From Rhizobium sp. WYJ-E13 (GTDB taxonomy: Bacteria > Pseudomonadota > Alphaproteobacteria > Rhizobiales > Rhizobiaceae): a stretch of DNA of 64,000 nt. Positions 54,300 through 63,571 of this stretch are shown here, piece after piece (the stretch's first letter is position 1; the number at the start of each line of letters is the position of its first letter). Below the pieces are notes generated by a model. It was not told where the DNA came from, made no database searches, and saw nothing but the letters and a program-made list of their open reading frames with translations. Location: positions 248,001 to 312,000 of the forward strand of contig NZ_CP076855.1 in assembly GCF_018987265.1 (NCBI RefSeq), written 5' to 3'. The position numbers and the translations under genes are program-made.

Positions 54300-54572
54300 T
54301 TATTGAAGCAGCTGCGCCTTGATCGCCTGTCCGACAATGGTCAACTGCAGCACCGGTTCGCCGCGAATGAAGCTTTCCTCGACCAGTTCCATCTTTTCCA
54401 GCCGCTCGACGAGCTTCTCCGATAGCCGCTTGTCACCCACGAGCCAACCGCGACCGACTTTTCTTTGCCGCCGAAAAAATGCGATCGCTCTCAGCGCTTC
54501 TTCTTGCGTCCGCGTGAGGCTGCGTATCGTCTCCCCGGCGGCCGGATGGTCTACCGTGTTTTGCATGGTCAC
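54300..54572 (-). CDS. hypothetical protein
   Basis: A 90-aa soluble protein with a winged-helix-like feel (SEKLVERLEKMELVEESFIR, then GEPVLQLTIVGQAI) but no recognised family. It overlaps the next minus-strand gene by 4 bp, so the two are translationally coupled. A second ATG lies two codons in. Confidence 0.6.
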   Translation of the reverse strand: MTMQNTVDHPAAGETIRSLTRTQEEALRAIAFFRRQRKVGRGWLVGDKRLSEKLVERLEKMELVEESFIRGEPVLQLTIVGQAIKAQLLQ

Positions 54573-54811
54573 GGCCCTTCGCCTCTGTTTGATGTCTTAT
54601 CGGCGCCCGGCCAATCGTTGGAAGGCTCCGCTATTGGTTCCTCCGCCGGATCAGGGTCACGATCATAGGCGAGCTGTCGCTTTGCCAGAACGTCCTGCAG
54701 CGTCTCTATGACACGTGCCGTTCCATGGCCCTCACTTGCGAAACGATCGATGATCTCGGCGACGACATCGTCCAGTTGCTGAAACAGTCGTTCCGGATTT
54801 CTCTCACTCAT
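54569..54811 (-). CDS. hypothetical protein
   Basis: An 80-aa acidic protein, helical N-terminus (LFQQLDDVVAEIIDRFASEG) and a disordered Pro/Glu-rich tail. No family recognised. It is the middle member of a three-gene set of small proteins between a membrane-protein gene and exonuclease III. Confidence 0.55.
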   Translation of the reverse strand: MSERNPERLFQQLDDVVAEIIDRFASEGHGTARVIETLQDVLAKRQLAYDRDPDPAEEPIAEPSNDWPGADKTSNRGEGP

Positions 54812-54826
54812 CGAAAACCCTCCTGA

Positions 54827-55096
54827 TCAGCCACCGATCCGGCGTTGCTTCCAATCCTTATACGGTGCCAGCAGCTGGCCGGGGAACCGATCCTCTATGG
54901 CCGTCTCCACCATGGCGATCTGGGCGAACACATCGCTCTCATCGCGATCTTTAGGAGGAATTCTCTCGCTGCCCTCTTCAAGCTTCTGCATCATTAAAAA
55001 CACTTCTTCGTCCGTCATCGCCGCCAAGCGATCCGCGAACTCCGCGGCATCGAATTCTTGTTGAGCGGGCATGCCGTCACTCCTATGTTTCGCCAT
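54827..55096 (-). CDS. hypothetical protein
   Basis: An 89-aa acidic protein (FADRLAAMTDEEVFLMMQKL, then AIEDRFPGQLLAPYKDWKQR). No family recognised. It lies 15 bp upstream of the 80-aa gene and 60 bp downstream of exonuclease III on the same strand. Confidence 0.55.
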   Translation of the reverse strand: MAKHRSDGMPAQQEFDAAEFADRLAAMTDEEVFLMMQKLEEGSERIPPKDRDESDVFAQIAMVETAIEDRFPGQLLAPYKDWKQRRIGG

Positions 55097-55156
55097 CGGA
55101 CATCGCTAAGGGTGGCGCGCCTGGAAACGACCGCCCCGATATGTCCTTGAGATATG

Positions 55157-55933
55157 CTATCCGTCGTCCAGTTCAATCCAAACCGGCGCGTGGTCGCTGG
55201 TGTGCTCCCATCCACGCGCGAACTTGTCCACGCCACAGGCCTGCAGTCGTTCCCGCAGTGATGGACTGAGAAGGAAATGGTCGATGCGAAGGCCTGCGTC
55301 TCGGGCGAAGGCGTTGCGGAAATACTTCCAGAACGTATAGATCCGCTCTTCCGGATGCAGCAGCCGAACAGCGTCCGTCCAGCCCATAGCAATGAGTTCG
55401 GCATAAGCTGCGCGCACCTCAGGCCGAAACAGCGCATCGTCGCGCCAGCGCTCCGGCTTGTAGACGTCGAGATCGGTCGGCATGACGTTGAAGTCTCCGA
55501 CCAATGCCACGGGCACATCGAGCTCGAACAGTTCCGCCGCATAGGAATGCAGCCGCTCGAACCAGCGGAGTTTGTAGTCGAACTTCGGCCCTGGTGCTGG
55601 ATTGCCGTTCGGAAGATAAAGGCAGCCGACGACGATCCCATCGATGGCAGCCTCGATGTAACGGCTGTGACTATCGTCGGGGTCTCCCGGTAAGCCGCGG
55701 CGCGTCTCGCGCGGATCCTGATCCCGCGCTAGGATCGCCACGCCATTCCAGGATTTCTGGCCGTGCCAGATGGCGCCATAGCCTGCACGCTCGATCTCGC
55801 GGCGCGGAAACTTCTCGTCCGGCGCCTTCAATTCCTGCAGACAGACGACGTCGGGTTGAGCTTCGGCCAGCCAGCGGAGCAGTACCTCGAGCCGGCCATT
55901 GATGCCGTTGACATTATAGGTGGCGAGCTTCAC
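55157..55933 (-). CDS. xth: exodeoxyribonuclease III
   Basis: AP endonuclease/3'-exonuclease of 258 aa, the Mg2+-dependent exonuclease III fold. Motifs are ATYNVNGINGRL (Asn), VVCLQELKAPD (Glu), ALVGDFNVMP (Asp, Asn) and the terminal TSDHAPVWIEL (Asp, His). It starts with GTG. It processes abasic sites and 3' blocks, which fits the neighbouring double-strand-break repair genes. Confidence 0.93.
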   Translation of the reverse strand: MKLATYNVNGINGRLEVLLRWLAEAQPDVVCLQELKAPDEKFPRREIERAGYGAIWHGQKSWNGVAILARDQDPRETRRGLPGDPDDSHSRYIEAAIDGIVVGCLYLPNGNPAPGPKFDYKLRWFERLHSYAAELFELDVPVALVGDFNVMPTDLDVYKPERWRDDALFRPEVRAAYAELIAMGWTDAVRLLHPEERIYTFWKYFRNAFARDAGLRIDHFLLSPSLRERLQACGVDKFARGWEHTSDHAPVWIELDDG

Positions 55934-55945
55934 TAAGCGTTTCCG

Positions 55946-56122
55946 TCAGTGCTTGCGGTCACCCTTGTCGCCCTGACCCGGCTTCGCAGCATGCTTGGCG
56001 TCGTGGCGAGCGTCGGCGGACAGCGACCGCGAGACGTCGACGCTCTCCTTGAACTTGCCTTCCTTATCACGGCGGACGTAACGTTTGTCGGTCCCGGTAT
56101 CGATCAGTTCACGCTTGCTCAT
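55946..56122 (-). CDS. small charged hypothetical protein
   Basis: A 58-aa highly charged protein (MSKRELIDTGTDKRYVRRDK) ending in HAAKPGQGDKGDRKH. It resembles small uncharacterised proteins I have seen in rhizobia. AGGAG lies upstream of the ATG at 56122. It sits immediately upstream of the exonuclease III gene. Confidence 0.65.
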   Translation of the reverse strand: MSKRELIDTGTDKRYVRRDKEGKFKESVDVSRSLSADARHDAKHAAKPGQGDKGDRKH

Positions 56123-56320
56123 GGCAGGACTCCTCTTGGGGTGCTGCAAGAAGAAACGCGCGCGGCCGCGAAAAGATGCACCTGAATCAAGACTCTAGCG
56201 CAGACTCGCAAAACGAGCGGCGCGATTGGCCTAAGTCGTTGAAAAATGATTCGTTTCGACTCGGAACAATTACATACCGATTCGCTTGAATCGCGTAAGT
56301 TGTGTCAGGAGTTCTGCGTC

Positions 56321-57223
56321 ATGGTTGCCCCAAGAGCGAATTGGAAAGGCTTCATCAAATTCGGAGAGGTCGCCTGTCCGGCGGCGCTCTATACCGCGGC
56401 TTCGTCGTCGGAGCGGATCGCCTTCAACACGCTGAACCGCAAGACGGGCAACCGGGTGAAGCGTGAGTTCGTCGACAGCGAGACCGGCGATCCGGTTGAA
56501 CGGGACGAACAGGTGAAGGGCTACGAGATCGAGAACGGGCAGTACATCATCCTTGAACCCGAGGAAGTGGCAGCCGCGGTCCCTGACAGCGACAAGACGC
56601 TGAAGATCGATGCCTTCATCCCCTGCAACGAGATCGATGACGTCTATTTTGACAAGCCTTACTATCTGGCGCCGGACAAGATGGGCACCGATGCCTTTGT
56701 GCTTTTGCGCGACGGCATGAAAAAAGCCAAGGTTGCCGCGATCACCCGCACAGTCCTCTTCCGCCGTGTGCGTACAGTTCTCATCCGGCCGCACGGCAAA
56801 GGGCTGATCGCTACCACACTGAACTTCGATTACGAGGTGCGCTCCTCCGAAGAGGCGTTCGAGGAGCTGCCGGATCTGAAGATCGAAGGTGAGATGCTTG
56901 AGCTCGCCGAGCACATCATCGGCACCAAGAAGGGCAGCTTCGATGCGAGCACCTTCGACGATCGCTACGAAGCTGCCGTCGCCGAGCTGGTGAAGGCCAA
57001 GATCGAGGGCAGGGCGCTACCGAAGAAGAAGGCTCCGCCCGCCTCCAAGCCCAGCGATCTTCTCCAGGCTCTCAGAGAGAGCGCCGGCATTGGTGGGAAG
57101 AAAGCCGAACCGAAACGCACCGCCGCCAATGCCAACAAGGGGGTATCGCGTCAGAAGGCCGCGAAACCGGCGACGGCCGCCAAATCGAAGTCGGCGGCCG
57201 CGCCAACGCGGCGCGCGGGCTGA
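56321..57223 (+). CDS. ku: Ku protein (non-homologous end joining)
   Basis: Bacterial Ku of 300 aa. The core (FGEVACPAALYTAAS, RIAFNTLNRKTGNRVK, EQVKGYEIENGQYIIL, YLAPDKMGTDAFVLLRDGM) forms the DNA-encircling ring and the C-terminus is a Lys/Ala-rich tail. The ATG at 56321 is the usual Ku start and follows AGGAG; an earlier frame start at 56246 lacks support. It binds broken DNA ends and recruits LigD. A second Ku follows 12 bp later. Confidence 0.95.
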   Translation: MVAPRANWKGFIKFGEVACPAALYTAASSSERIAFNTLNRKTGNRVKREFVDSETGDPVERDEQVKGYEIENGQYIILEPEEVAAAVPDSDKTLKIDAFIPCNEIDDVYFDKPYYLAPDKMGTDAFVLLRDGMKKAKVAAITRTVLFRRVRTVLIRPHGKGLIATTLNFDYEVRSSEEAFEELPDLKIEGEMLELAEHIIGTKKGSFDASTFDDRYEAAVAELVKAKIEGRALPKKKAPPASKPSDLLQALRESAGIGGKKAEPKRTAANANKGVSRQKAAKPATAAKSKSAAAPTRRAG

Positions 57224-57235
57224 TCGGAGGAGACC

Positions 57236-58051
57236 ATGTCCGTTCGCCCCTATTGGAAAGGTTATCTGAAGCTTTCGCTCGTCACCTGCCCGGTGCAGAT
57301 GATGCCGGCGACCTCCGGGAGCGAGAAGGTTCGCTTCCACACCCTCAACCGCGAAACCCAGAACCGCGTCGTCAGTCATTATGTCGACAGCGTCACCGGC
57401 AAGGAGGTGAAAGACGAGGACGAGGTCAAGGGTTACCAGCGCGGCGAGAATGATTACGTCATGCTGGAAGACGAGGAGCTGGAGAACGTTGCACTCGACA
57501 GCACGAAGACGATCGACATCTCGACCTTCACACCGCGCGACAGTGTCGAATGGATCTGGCTCGACACGCCGTATTACCTGTCGCCCAACGATCCCGTCGG
57601 GCAGGAAGCCTTTTCCGTCATCCGCGACGCGATGGAAGCGCAGGACATGGTCGGCATCTCTCGTCTTGTGATCTCGCGCCGGGAACGCGCCGTCATGCTG
57701 GAGCCACGCGGCAAGGGTATCGTCCTCTGGACGTTACGTTATGGGGATGAAGTGCGTGACGAGGATACCTATTTTGCAGGGATCGACGACGACGAGACAG
57801 CGGACAGCGAGATGATTCCCCTGGTACAGCAACTCATCAAGAAACAGACTCAGCACTGGAACCCGAAGATGGTCATCGATCCGGTCCAGGATCGGTTGCT
57901 CGACATCATCGCGGAAAAGAAGAAGGCGCTGAAGAAGCCGTCGAAGGCCAAGGCGAAAGCGCCAGCCGCGGCGCCCGGCCCGAACAATGTCATCAATATA
58001 ATGGATGCCCTGAAGAAATCGGTCGCGGCCGAGACCCGGGCCGGCAAATGA
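57236..58051 (+). CDS. ku: second Ku protein
   Basis: Ku homologue of 271 aa (WKGYLKLSLVTCPVQMMPAT; VRFHTLNRETQNRVV; DEVKGYQRGENDYVML; YYLSPNDPVGQEAFSVIRD). It is well diverged from the first copy and has a shorter basic tail. Sinorhizobium meliloti is known to carry several Ku proteins with an adjacent pair acting together, so a heterodimer is plausible here. Its stop overlaps the ligase start (ATGA). Confidence 0.95.
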   Translation: MSVRPYWKGYLKLSLVTCPVQMMPATSGSEKVRFHTLNRETQNRVVSHYVDSVTGKEVKDEDEVKGYQRGENDYVMLEDEELENVALDSTKTIDISTFTPRDSVEWIWLDTPYYLSPNDPVGQEAFSVIRDAMEAQDMVGISRLVISRRERAVMLEPRGKGIVLWTLRYGDEVRDEDTYFAGIDDDETADSEMIPLVQQLIKKQTQHWNPKMVIDPVQDRLLDIIAEKKKALKKPSKAKAKAPAAAPGPNNVINIMDALKKSVAAETRAGK

Positions 58052-59079
58052 AAAGACCCACCAAGGCGCTTCTCCAGGACGACAGTCTTTCCGCCAAATC
58101 GCAGCCGCGTCGCAAGCGCGATCCGGCACAGCCGAATCTTCCCTTCGATCCGATGCCCGATCGGGTCGAGCCATGCCTTGCCTTGCTGAAGCCGGCTCCA
58201 CCGGTTGGTCCGGATTGGGCCTACGAGATCAAGTGGGACGGCTATAGGCTCGCGATCCACATCGAGCCGAAGGGTGTGCGGATCATCACGCGCGGCGGCC
58301 ATGACTGGACGCATCGCTTCCCGACAATTGCGGAGGCTGCCAAAAACCTGGGCGTGTCGACAGCCATCCTCGACGGAGAGGCTGTTGTGCTGAATAGCGA
58401 GGGCCGGTCCGACTTCGGAGCGCTGCAGCGATCGCTGGGCGGACGCGGCGGCAAGCGTGCCTCGGGGGAATCCGTCCTCTTCGCCTTCGACCTCTTATAC
58501 TTCGACGGGCACGATCTCACGAAGACCGAGCTGTCGGTCCGCCGGCATCTCCTGACCGACCTGCTCGACGGAGCCGTCGGCGCGATACAGCTTTCCGAGG
58601 AGGTCCAGGGTGATGGCGCCGAGCTTCTCGAGAACGCCCGCTCGCTTGGACTGGAAGGCATTATCGCCAAACACCGGGACCGTCCCTATCGATCCGGCCG
58701 GACTGGCGACTGGCTGAAGATCAAATGCATTCAGAGCGAGAGTTTCATGATCGTCGGCTACGAACAGTCCGCCACCGCCCGAGGCGGGATCGGCAGCCTG
58801 CTGCTTGCTGCCCGGCGTGGCCACGACTGGATCTATGTCGGCGAAGTCGGCACGGGCTTCAAGGAAAAGGACGCAGCCTACCTGAAGAAGACGCTCGACA
58901 AGCTGAAGACGAGGACGCCGGCCGTTCCGCTCAAGGGCAAGAATTACGTCTTTGCGCAACCGACGCTGATCGCCGAGATCGAATTCCGCGGCTGGACCGA
59001 CGACGGCAATCTGCGACACGCATCCTATAAAGTGTTGCGTGAGATCCAGGACAATGCTGCAGTTTACGAACTCGACTGA
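58048..59079 (+). CDS. stand-alone ATP-dependent DNA ligase (LigD ligase-domain type)
   Basis: A 343-aa ATP-dependent ligase. The adenylated Lys62 is in YEIKWDGYR, with the later nucleotidyltransferase motifs (ILDGEAVV, FAFDLLY, EGIIAKHRDRPY) and an OB-fold C-terminus ending in ASYKVLREIQDN. It lacks the polymerase and phosphoesterase domains of full LigD. It is coupled to the second Ku gene and probably joins ends with that Ku pair. Confidence 0.93.
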   Translation: MKRPTKALLQDDSLSAKSQPRRKRDPAQPNLPFDPMPDRVEPCLALLKPAPPVGPDWAYEIKWDGYRLAIHIEPKGVRIITRGGHDWTHRFPTIAEAAKNLGVSTAILDGEAVVLNSEGRSDFGALQRSLGGRGGKRASGESVLFAFDLLYFDGHDLTKTELSVRRHLLTDLLDGAVGAIQLSEEVQGDGAELLENARSLGLEGIIAKHRDRPYRSGRTGDWLKIKCIQSESFMIVGYEQSATARGGIGSLLLAARRGHDWIYVGEVGTGFKEKDAAYLKKTLDKLKTRTPAVPLKGKNYVFAQPTLIAEIEFRGWTDDGNLRHASYKVLREIQDNAAVYELD

Positions 59080-59111
59080 GCTGGATGTCGGCGGCCGTCG
59101 AACAGGGCCGT

Positions 59112-59531
59112 TCAATCGCGCGGCGACCGTCTGCGATCGAGATCGGAATGGTCGAGACCGAAGTGTTCCAGGACGAGGTCGAGGTTCCGACGGTTGGATT
59201 TGAAGTAGACGTCGAACAGGTCCCCGACCAATGGGACACTGCCGGCCACCGCGTCGAAACCGATATTGACCAGCATCTTAAAAAGCTTGTCGTTCGGCAC
59301 GCCAAGGAGCCGTGCCTCGTTGACGATGTAGAGACTAATTGCAGCGCCGGCGAAGTCACCGACAACAGGCACCAACCCGATCACTGAATCTGCTCCGAAG
59401 GAAAAGCGCGTTCCGGGAATGCGCAGCGCCGTGTCCATGAGCCGCGCCAGCCCGCGCATGCGGCGAAGGCGGGCCAAACGGTCGATGTTGCCGAAATCAG
59501 TGTCCTGCCTATGCGCTCGCTCGTATGTCAT
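59112..59531 (-). CDS. DUF4112 family protein
   Basis: A 139-aa protein of DUF4112, recognised by [20 protein letters not shown] and [20 protein letters not shown], two hydrophobic helices each after a GxVP turn. Probably membrane-associated; function unknown. The ATG at 59531 overlaps the ligD stop by 4 bp, placing it in one transcript with ligD. Confidence 0.85.
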   Translation of the reverse strand: MTYERAHRQDTDFGNIDRLARLRRMRGLARLMDTALRIPGTRFSFGADSVIGLVPVVGDFAGAAISLYIVNEARLLGVPNDKLFKMLVNIGFDAVAGSVPLVGDLFDVYFKSNRRNLDLVLEHFGLDHSDLDRRRSPRD

Positions 59532-62188
59532 GCCGCCACTTTCATCATCTTGCCCAGCCGTTTGATCGCCTGCTCCAGAGACCTTTGCCCGTCGCAATAG
59601 TCCTGCCAGGCGCTCGTCTTCCCCAAGAGCGCCGGCACGGTGCGGATGGTAAAGCGTTTCGGATCGAGATCCGTCTTCACCTGGCTCCAGGTGAGCGGCA
59701 TCGATACGGTGGCGCCCGGACGGGCACGCGGCGACAGTGGGGCGACGGCAGTCGCCATCCGATCGTTGCGGAGGTAGTCGAGGAAGATCCGGCCGTTGCG
59801 TTGGTTCTTCGCCATCTTGATCAGATAAAGCTCAGGGTTCCCGCGGGCCATCTGCAGGCAGACATCGTGGGCGAACCCTTTTGCCTCCGGCCAGCTCAAC
59901 TTCTTCCCCTTCGCTATCGCAAGCGGGGTGACGACGTGCAGCCCTTTGCCACCGGTCGTCTTGCAGAAGCTGACGAGGCCGAGTTCCTCCAGCCGGTCGC
60001 GCATCTCGCGGGCGGCTTCTACGACGTTGGAGAAGGGAACGTCCGGACCCGGATCAAGATCGAAGACGAGACGGCCCGGCACTTCCGGTTGGCCCGGTTC
60101 GCAATTCCAGGGATGCAGCTCGACCCCGCCGATCTGGGCGATGGCGGCAAGACCTTCGACCCGATCGATCTGGAGATAGGGTTTCTTGTCGCCGAACACC
60201 TTGACCAGTCCGAGCAGGTTGGACGTTCCCGGCATCGTATGCCGCTGAAAGAACTGCTCGCCGCCGATACCATCGGGGGTTCGGATGATCGAGCAAGGCC
60301 GTCCCTTGATATGGTCGATCAGCCAACGACCGACCGTTTCATGATAGCGGGCGAGATCCTCCTTGGTGACCGGCTCTCCGTCATTAGCATCCGGCCAGAG
60401 CGGCTTGTCAGGGCTTGAGATCATGACGCCCATCACCTCGGCCTTGGCGTTCTTGCCGCGCGACGGTCTGGGTGGCTTTGTCACGGCTGGCGTCGGAGTG
60501 TCGGTCTTTGCCGGAGATGCCGGCTTTTCGGCCTCGACTTCGGCTGCGGGCTTGTCTTCACGCAAGCCCTTGAAGGCCGCCTGGCGGACCAGGCCGTCCG
60601 CTGTCCAGCCGGCGAACTCAATCTCCGCGACCAGTTCCGGCTTCACCCAGACGACATTGGGGTCCTTTTTCGGCGCCCCAATACCGGTAAACGGGGACTT
60701 GGCCGTTTCCAGCGCGCGCAGTTTGGGAAGCAGCACACCGACCTTGCCAGCGCCGTAGCCCGTGCCGACACGGCCGACATAGACGAAATGGCTACCGCGG
60801 TTGACGCCGACCAGCAACGAGCGGAACTTGCCGTTGGTCTTGGCATAGGCACCGATGACGACTTCATGGCCGGCGCGGCACTTGGACTTCGCCCAGGTCT
60901 CGGTGCGGCCCGATTGATAGGGCGCATCCGCCTGTTTCGAGACGATCCCTTCCAGGGAGAGCTTGCAAGCAGACTTCAGGACGGCATCTCCGCCAGTCTC
61001 GAAATGCTCGACAAACCGCAGGCGTGGATCCTCGCCGGCATCGCTCAGCAATGTCTGCAACCGTTCCTTCCGGTCGGTGAGCGGCAGTTGCCGCAGGTCT
61101 TCATCGCCTTCGAACAGCAGGTCGAAAGCGAAATAGACCAGTGCGTCCGTCTTTCCTTCCGACAGTGCCGCCTGAAGCGCTGCGAAGTCCGGCGCCCCGT
61201 TTTCGTCGAGGGCGCAGATCTCCCCGTCGATCATGGCATCCGGCAGGTTTGCAAACGATGTCGCGATCGCCGGATATTTTGCCGTCCAGTCCAGGCCCTT
61301 TCGGGTCTTCAGCGTCACGTCACCATTTTCGATGCGCGCCTGGATGCGGTAGCCGTCGAACTTGATCTCGTGGATCCAGCCCTCGGACGAGGGTGGGCGT
61401 TCCAGCGTTTCGCAAAGCTGCGGCGCGATGAAGTCGGGCATGGCGGACTTCACTGGCTTGGCAGCTTTGGCTGGGGCTGATTTCCTTTTAGTTTTGGTTT
61501 CTTTGCGCTCTTCCGCAGCAAGACCGTGGTTGCTGTCCCAGACCGCATCCGCCTGAACGTCGCCGCTCTGGACCATGAATGGCTTCGGCTTCCTGCCTTT
61601 GCCGGCGGCAATCGCTTCCATGGTTCGGCCGGAGGCGACCGACGTTGCGTTCTCCTCAAGGACGGCCGCGCCGTCTTCCTCGACCGAGAAATCGTCATGG
61701 TGCTTGATAAGCAGCCAATTGGTCCGCTTACCGCCGTCGCGGTCATTGCGCATCCGTACAAGTACGAAGCTGCCGTGCAGCCGCTCTCCTTCCAGGGTGA
61801 ACTTGAAGTCGCCCTTGGCCAGCGCCTGCTCCGGCGTCTTGTTGCCTTCCGGCTCCCAATAGCCACGGTCCCAGAGCATCACCGTGCCGCCGCCATATTG
61901 GCCCTTGGGGATAGTGCCTTCGAAGTCGCCGTAGTCGAGCGGGTGGTCCTCGACCTCGACCGCCAACCGTTTGTCGTGCGGATCCATCGACGGTCCCTTG
62001 GTGACCGCCCAGGACTTGAAGACACCGTCGAGTTCAAGCCGCAGATCGTAATGCAGCCGCGTTGCGTCATGCTTCTGGATGACGAAGCGCCTGCGGTTCG
62101 ATGGATTCAGCTTCGCTGCGCCGCTCGGCTCCTGCGTCTTCTGAAAATCGCGCTTCCGCTTGTAGGTCGAGAGCTTGTCGTTTGCCAT
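59528..62188 (-). CDS. ligD: DNA ligase D (phosphoesterase, ligase and polymerase domains)
   Basis: Full LigD of 886 aa. The N-terminal phosphoesterase domain has [18 protein letters not shown] (His40, His46). The ligase domain has Lys276 in HEIKFDGYR, with [12 protein letters not shown] further on. The C-terminal polymerase/primase domain has the catalytic [13 protein letters not shown] and [11 protein letters not shown]. Domain order is PE-Lig-Pol as in Pseudomonas and rhizobial LigD. It repairs double-strand breaks with Ku. A Pro/Lys/Thr-rich linker (about residues 545-580) joins ligase and polymerase. Confidence 0.96.
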   Translation of the reverse strand: MANDKLSTYKRKRDFQKTQEPSGAAKLNPSNRRRFVIQKHDATRLHYDLRLELDGVFKSWAVTKGPSMDPHDKRLAVEVEDHPLDYGDFEGTIPKGQYGGGTVMLWDRGYWEPEGNKTPEQALAKGDFKFTLEGERLHGSFVLVRMRNDRDGGKRTNWLLIKHHDDFSVEEDGAAVLEENATSVASGRTMEAIAAGKGRKPKPFMVQSGDVQADAVWDSNHGLAAEERKETKTKRKSAPAKAAKPVKSAMPDFIAPQLCETLERPPSSEGWIHEIKFDGYRIQARIENGDVTLKTRKGLDWTAKYPAIATSFANLPDAMIDGEICALDENGAPDFAALQAALSEGKTDALVYFAFDLLFEGDEDLRQLPLTDRKERLQTLLSDAGEDPRLRFVEHFETGGDAVLKSACKLSLEGIVSKQADAPYQSGRTETWAKSKCRAGHEVVIGAYAKTNGKFRSLLVGVNRGSHFVYVGRVGTGYGAGKVGVLLPKLRALETAKSPFTGIGAPKKDPNVVWVKPELVAEIEFAGWTADGLVRQAAFKGLREDKPAAEVEAEKPASPAKTDTPTPAVTKPPRPSRGKNAKAEVMGVMISSPDKPLWPDANDGEPVTKEDLARYHETVGRWLIDHIKGRPCSIIRTPDGIGGEQFFQRHTMPGTSNLLGLVKVFGDKKPYLQIDRVEGLAAIAQIGGVELHPWNCEPGQPEVPGRLVFDLDPGPDVPFSNVVEAAREMRDRLEELGLVSFCKTTGGKGLHVVTPLAIAKGKKLSWPEAKGFAHDVCLQMARGNPELYLIKMAKNQRNGRIFLDYLRNDRMATAVAPLSPRARPGATVSMPLTWSQVKTDLDPKRFTIRTVPALLGKTSAWQDYCDGQRSLEQAIKRLGKMMKVAA

Positions 62189-62812
62189 GGCAGTCCCCGA
62201 TACACATCCGCCTCCCGCCTCGGATGAAGACGGGATGAGGAGCGGGCCAGACAGGTGAGACGCTCCACTGCCGTTTCGTTGGCCGTGACCGGAAAATCAT
62301 CGCGTTCGTCATCCCTGTCACGTCCGGTTGACACAGCACGCGACCTCAACAAGCAAAAGGCAACAGATTGTCGTTTTGTTCCATGGAGTTGGGCAGGAGC
62401 GCTTCCGGCTCTGAATGATCGACCTCGCACCATCGGAATTGGTATGCGTCCTCCGCATGACTGCGCTGCAGCAAAGTCTATTTGATAGGCAAGGAGAACC
62501 TGTATGATTTGCCTATCGAAGCGATGCACTTCCTCCCGCGGCAGGCTTTTTCGTTTGGGCCGCTATCAAGCCACGGCATGTTTCAGGTCCTTGTGCAAAA
62601 CGCGGAAAAAAATGAGGCGGTGGAGTCACTTGGCTCCCGCAGCCTAGGCTCCTGATTCGTTTCATCATTTCGCCTACAGCCCTTTAGCGGAGCCTAAATA
62701 AGCTCGATAAGACCGGCTTGACTCTGTCACTGACACGGAACAAAAGAAGAACACCAGCAATTTTCGGGGACATGAAGTCCATGCAACACGAGCCGAGGGA
62801 GGTCCGTGAACG
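62189..62812. other. ligD/imuA intergenic region
   Basis: About 620 bp between divergent genes, containing the ligD promoter and the LexA box of imuA at 62738-62752. No coding frame is supported; short frames on both strands have no family and no good ribosome binding site. Confidence 0.5.
62738..62752 (+). promoter_or_regulatory. LexA (SOS) box upstream of imuA
   Basis: GAACAAAAGAAGAAC fits the alphaproteobacterial LexA consensus GAAC-N7-GAAC (equivalently GTTC-N7-GTTC) exactly. It lies 61 bp before the imuA start. imuA-imuB-dnaE2 cassettes are known SOS genes, so damage induction is expected. Confidence 0.85.
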
Positions 62813-63571
62813 ATGTCGCGCGTCCGTAGCCCTCGGGTCATCGAGGAACTCAGGGATCGTATTGCGCACCTGGAAGGCGGCGCGGCAAAGAAGGCTGCCG
62901 TGTTGCCATTCGGCGTTCGCGAAATGGACGAGCGTCTGCCGGGCGGTGGGCTGTCTTATGGCGCGCTTCACGAGGTCGCCGGTGGCGGCTCGGGCACTGT
63001 GGACGGCGCGGCGGCGGCACTGTTCGCCGCCGGCATTGCCGCGCGCTCGAAAGGAAAGGTGCTCTGGTGCCTGACGAGACCTGACCTGTTTTTTCCCGCC
63101 ATCGCCCAGGCCGGCCTTCATCCCGACCGTGTGATCTTCTGCGAAGGCGACAAGGAGGAAGATGTCCTGGCCTCTATGGAGGAAGGGCTCTCCTTCGGTG
63201 GCTTGGCAGCCGTGGTCGGGGAGCTGGTGCGGTTGCCGATGGTCGCATCCCGGCGGCTGCAGCTGGCTGCCGAAAAGACAGGAACCATGGGGCTCGTCGT
63301 ACGCAGATGGCGGCGCCAGACGGAAGCGTCGGACTTTGGCAATCTGACGGCCTCGACGACCCGCTGGAGGGTGAGCGTGCTTCCGTCGGAGGAACTGCCG
63401 GTGGCAGGGGTCGGCCGGCCCCGATGGCTGTTGGAATTGATGCGCGTGAAAGCAGGCGAGTATGCTGAGTTTGAAATAGGAGCCCGTGATGCCAAGGGTC
63501 GTGTGTGTCTACTTCCCCACTCTGCCAACAGACCGGATACGTCGACATGGAGAGGGAGCCGTGCCAGCTGA
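62813..63571 (+). CDS. imuA: ImuA, SOS mutasome accessory protein
   Basis: A 252-aa ImuA (RecA/SulA-like). Diagnostic regions are VLPFGVREMDERLPGGGLSY and GALHEVAGGG, then VLWCLTRPDLFFPAIAQAGL and RVIFCEGDKEEDVLASMEEG. It acts with ImuB and DnaE2 in damage-induced translesion synthesis. It lies downstream of a LexA box and overlaps imuB by 83 bp. Confidence 0.93.
   Translation: MSRVRSPRVIEELRDRIAHLEGGAAKKAAVLPFGVREMDERLPGGGLSYGALHEVAGGGSGTVDGAAAALFAAGIAARSKGKVLWCLTRPDLFFPAIAQAGLHPDRVIFCEGDKEEDVLASMEEGLSFGGLAAVVGELVRLPMVASRRLQLAAEKTGTMGLVVRRWRRQTEASDFGNLTASTTRWRVSVLPSEELPVAGVGRPRWLLELMRVKAGEYAEFEIGARDAKGRVCLLPHSANRPDTSTWRGSRAS

Noticed and set aside
59525..60418. Plus-strand frame of 297 codons opposite ligD
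   Set aside because: Complement of the LigD polymerase domain coding sequence; composition is typical of an antisense frame.
61526..62227. Plus-strand frame of 233 codons opposite the 5' end of ligD
   Set aside because: Antisense shadow of the LigD phosphoesterase domain.
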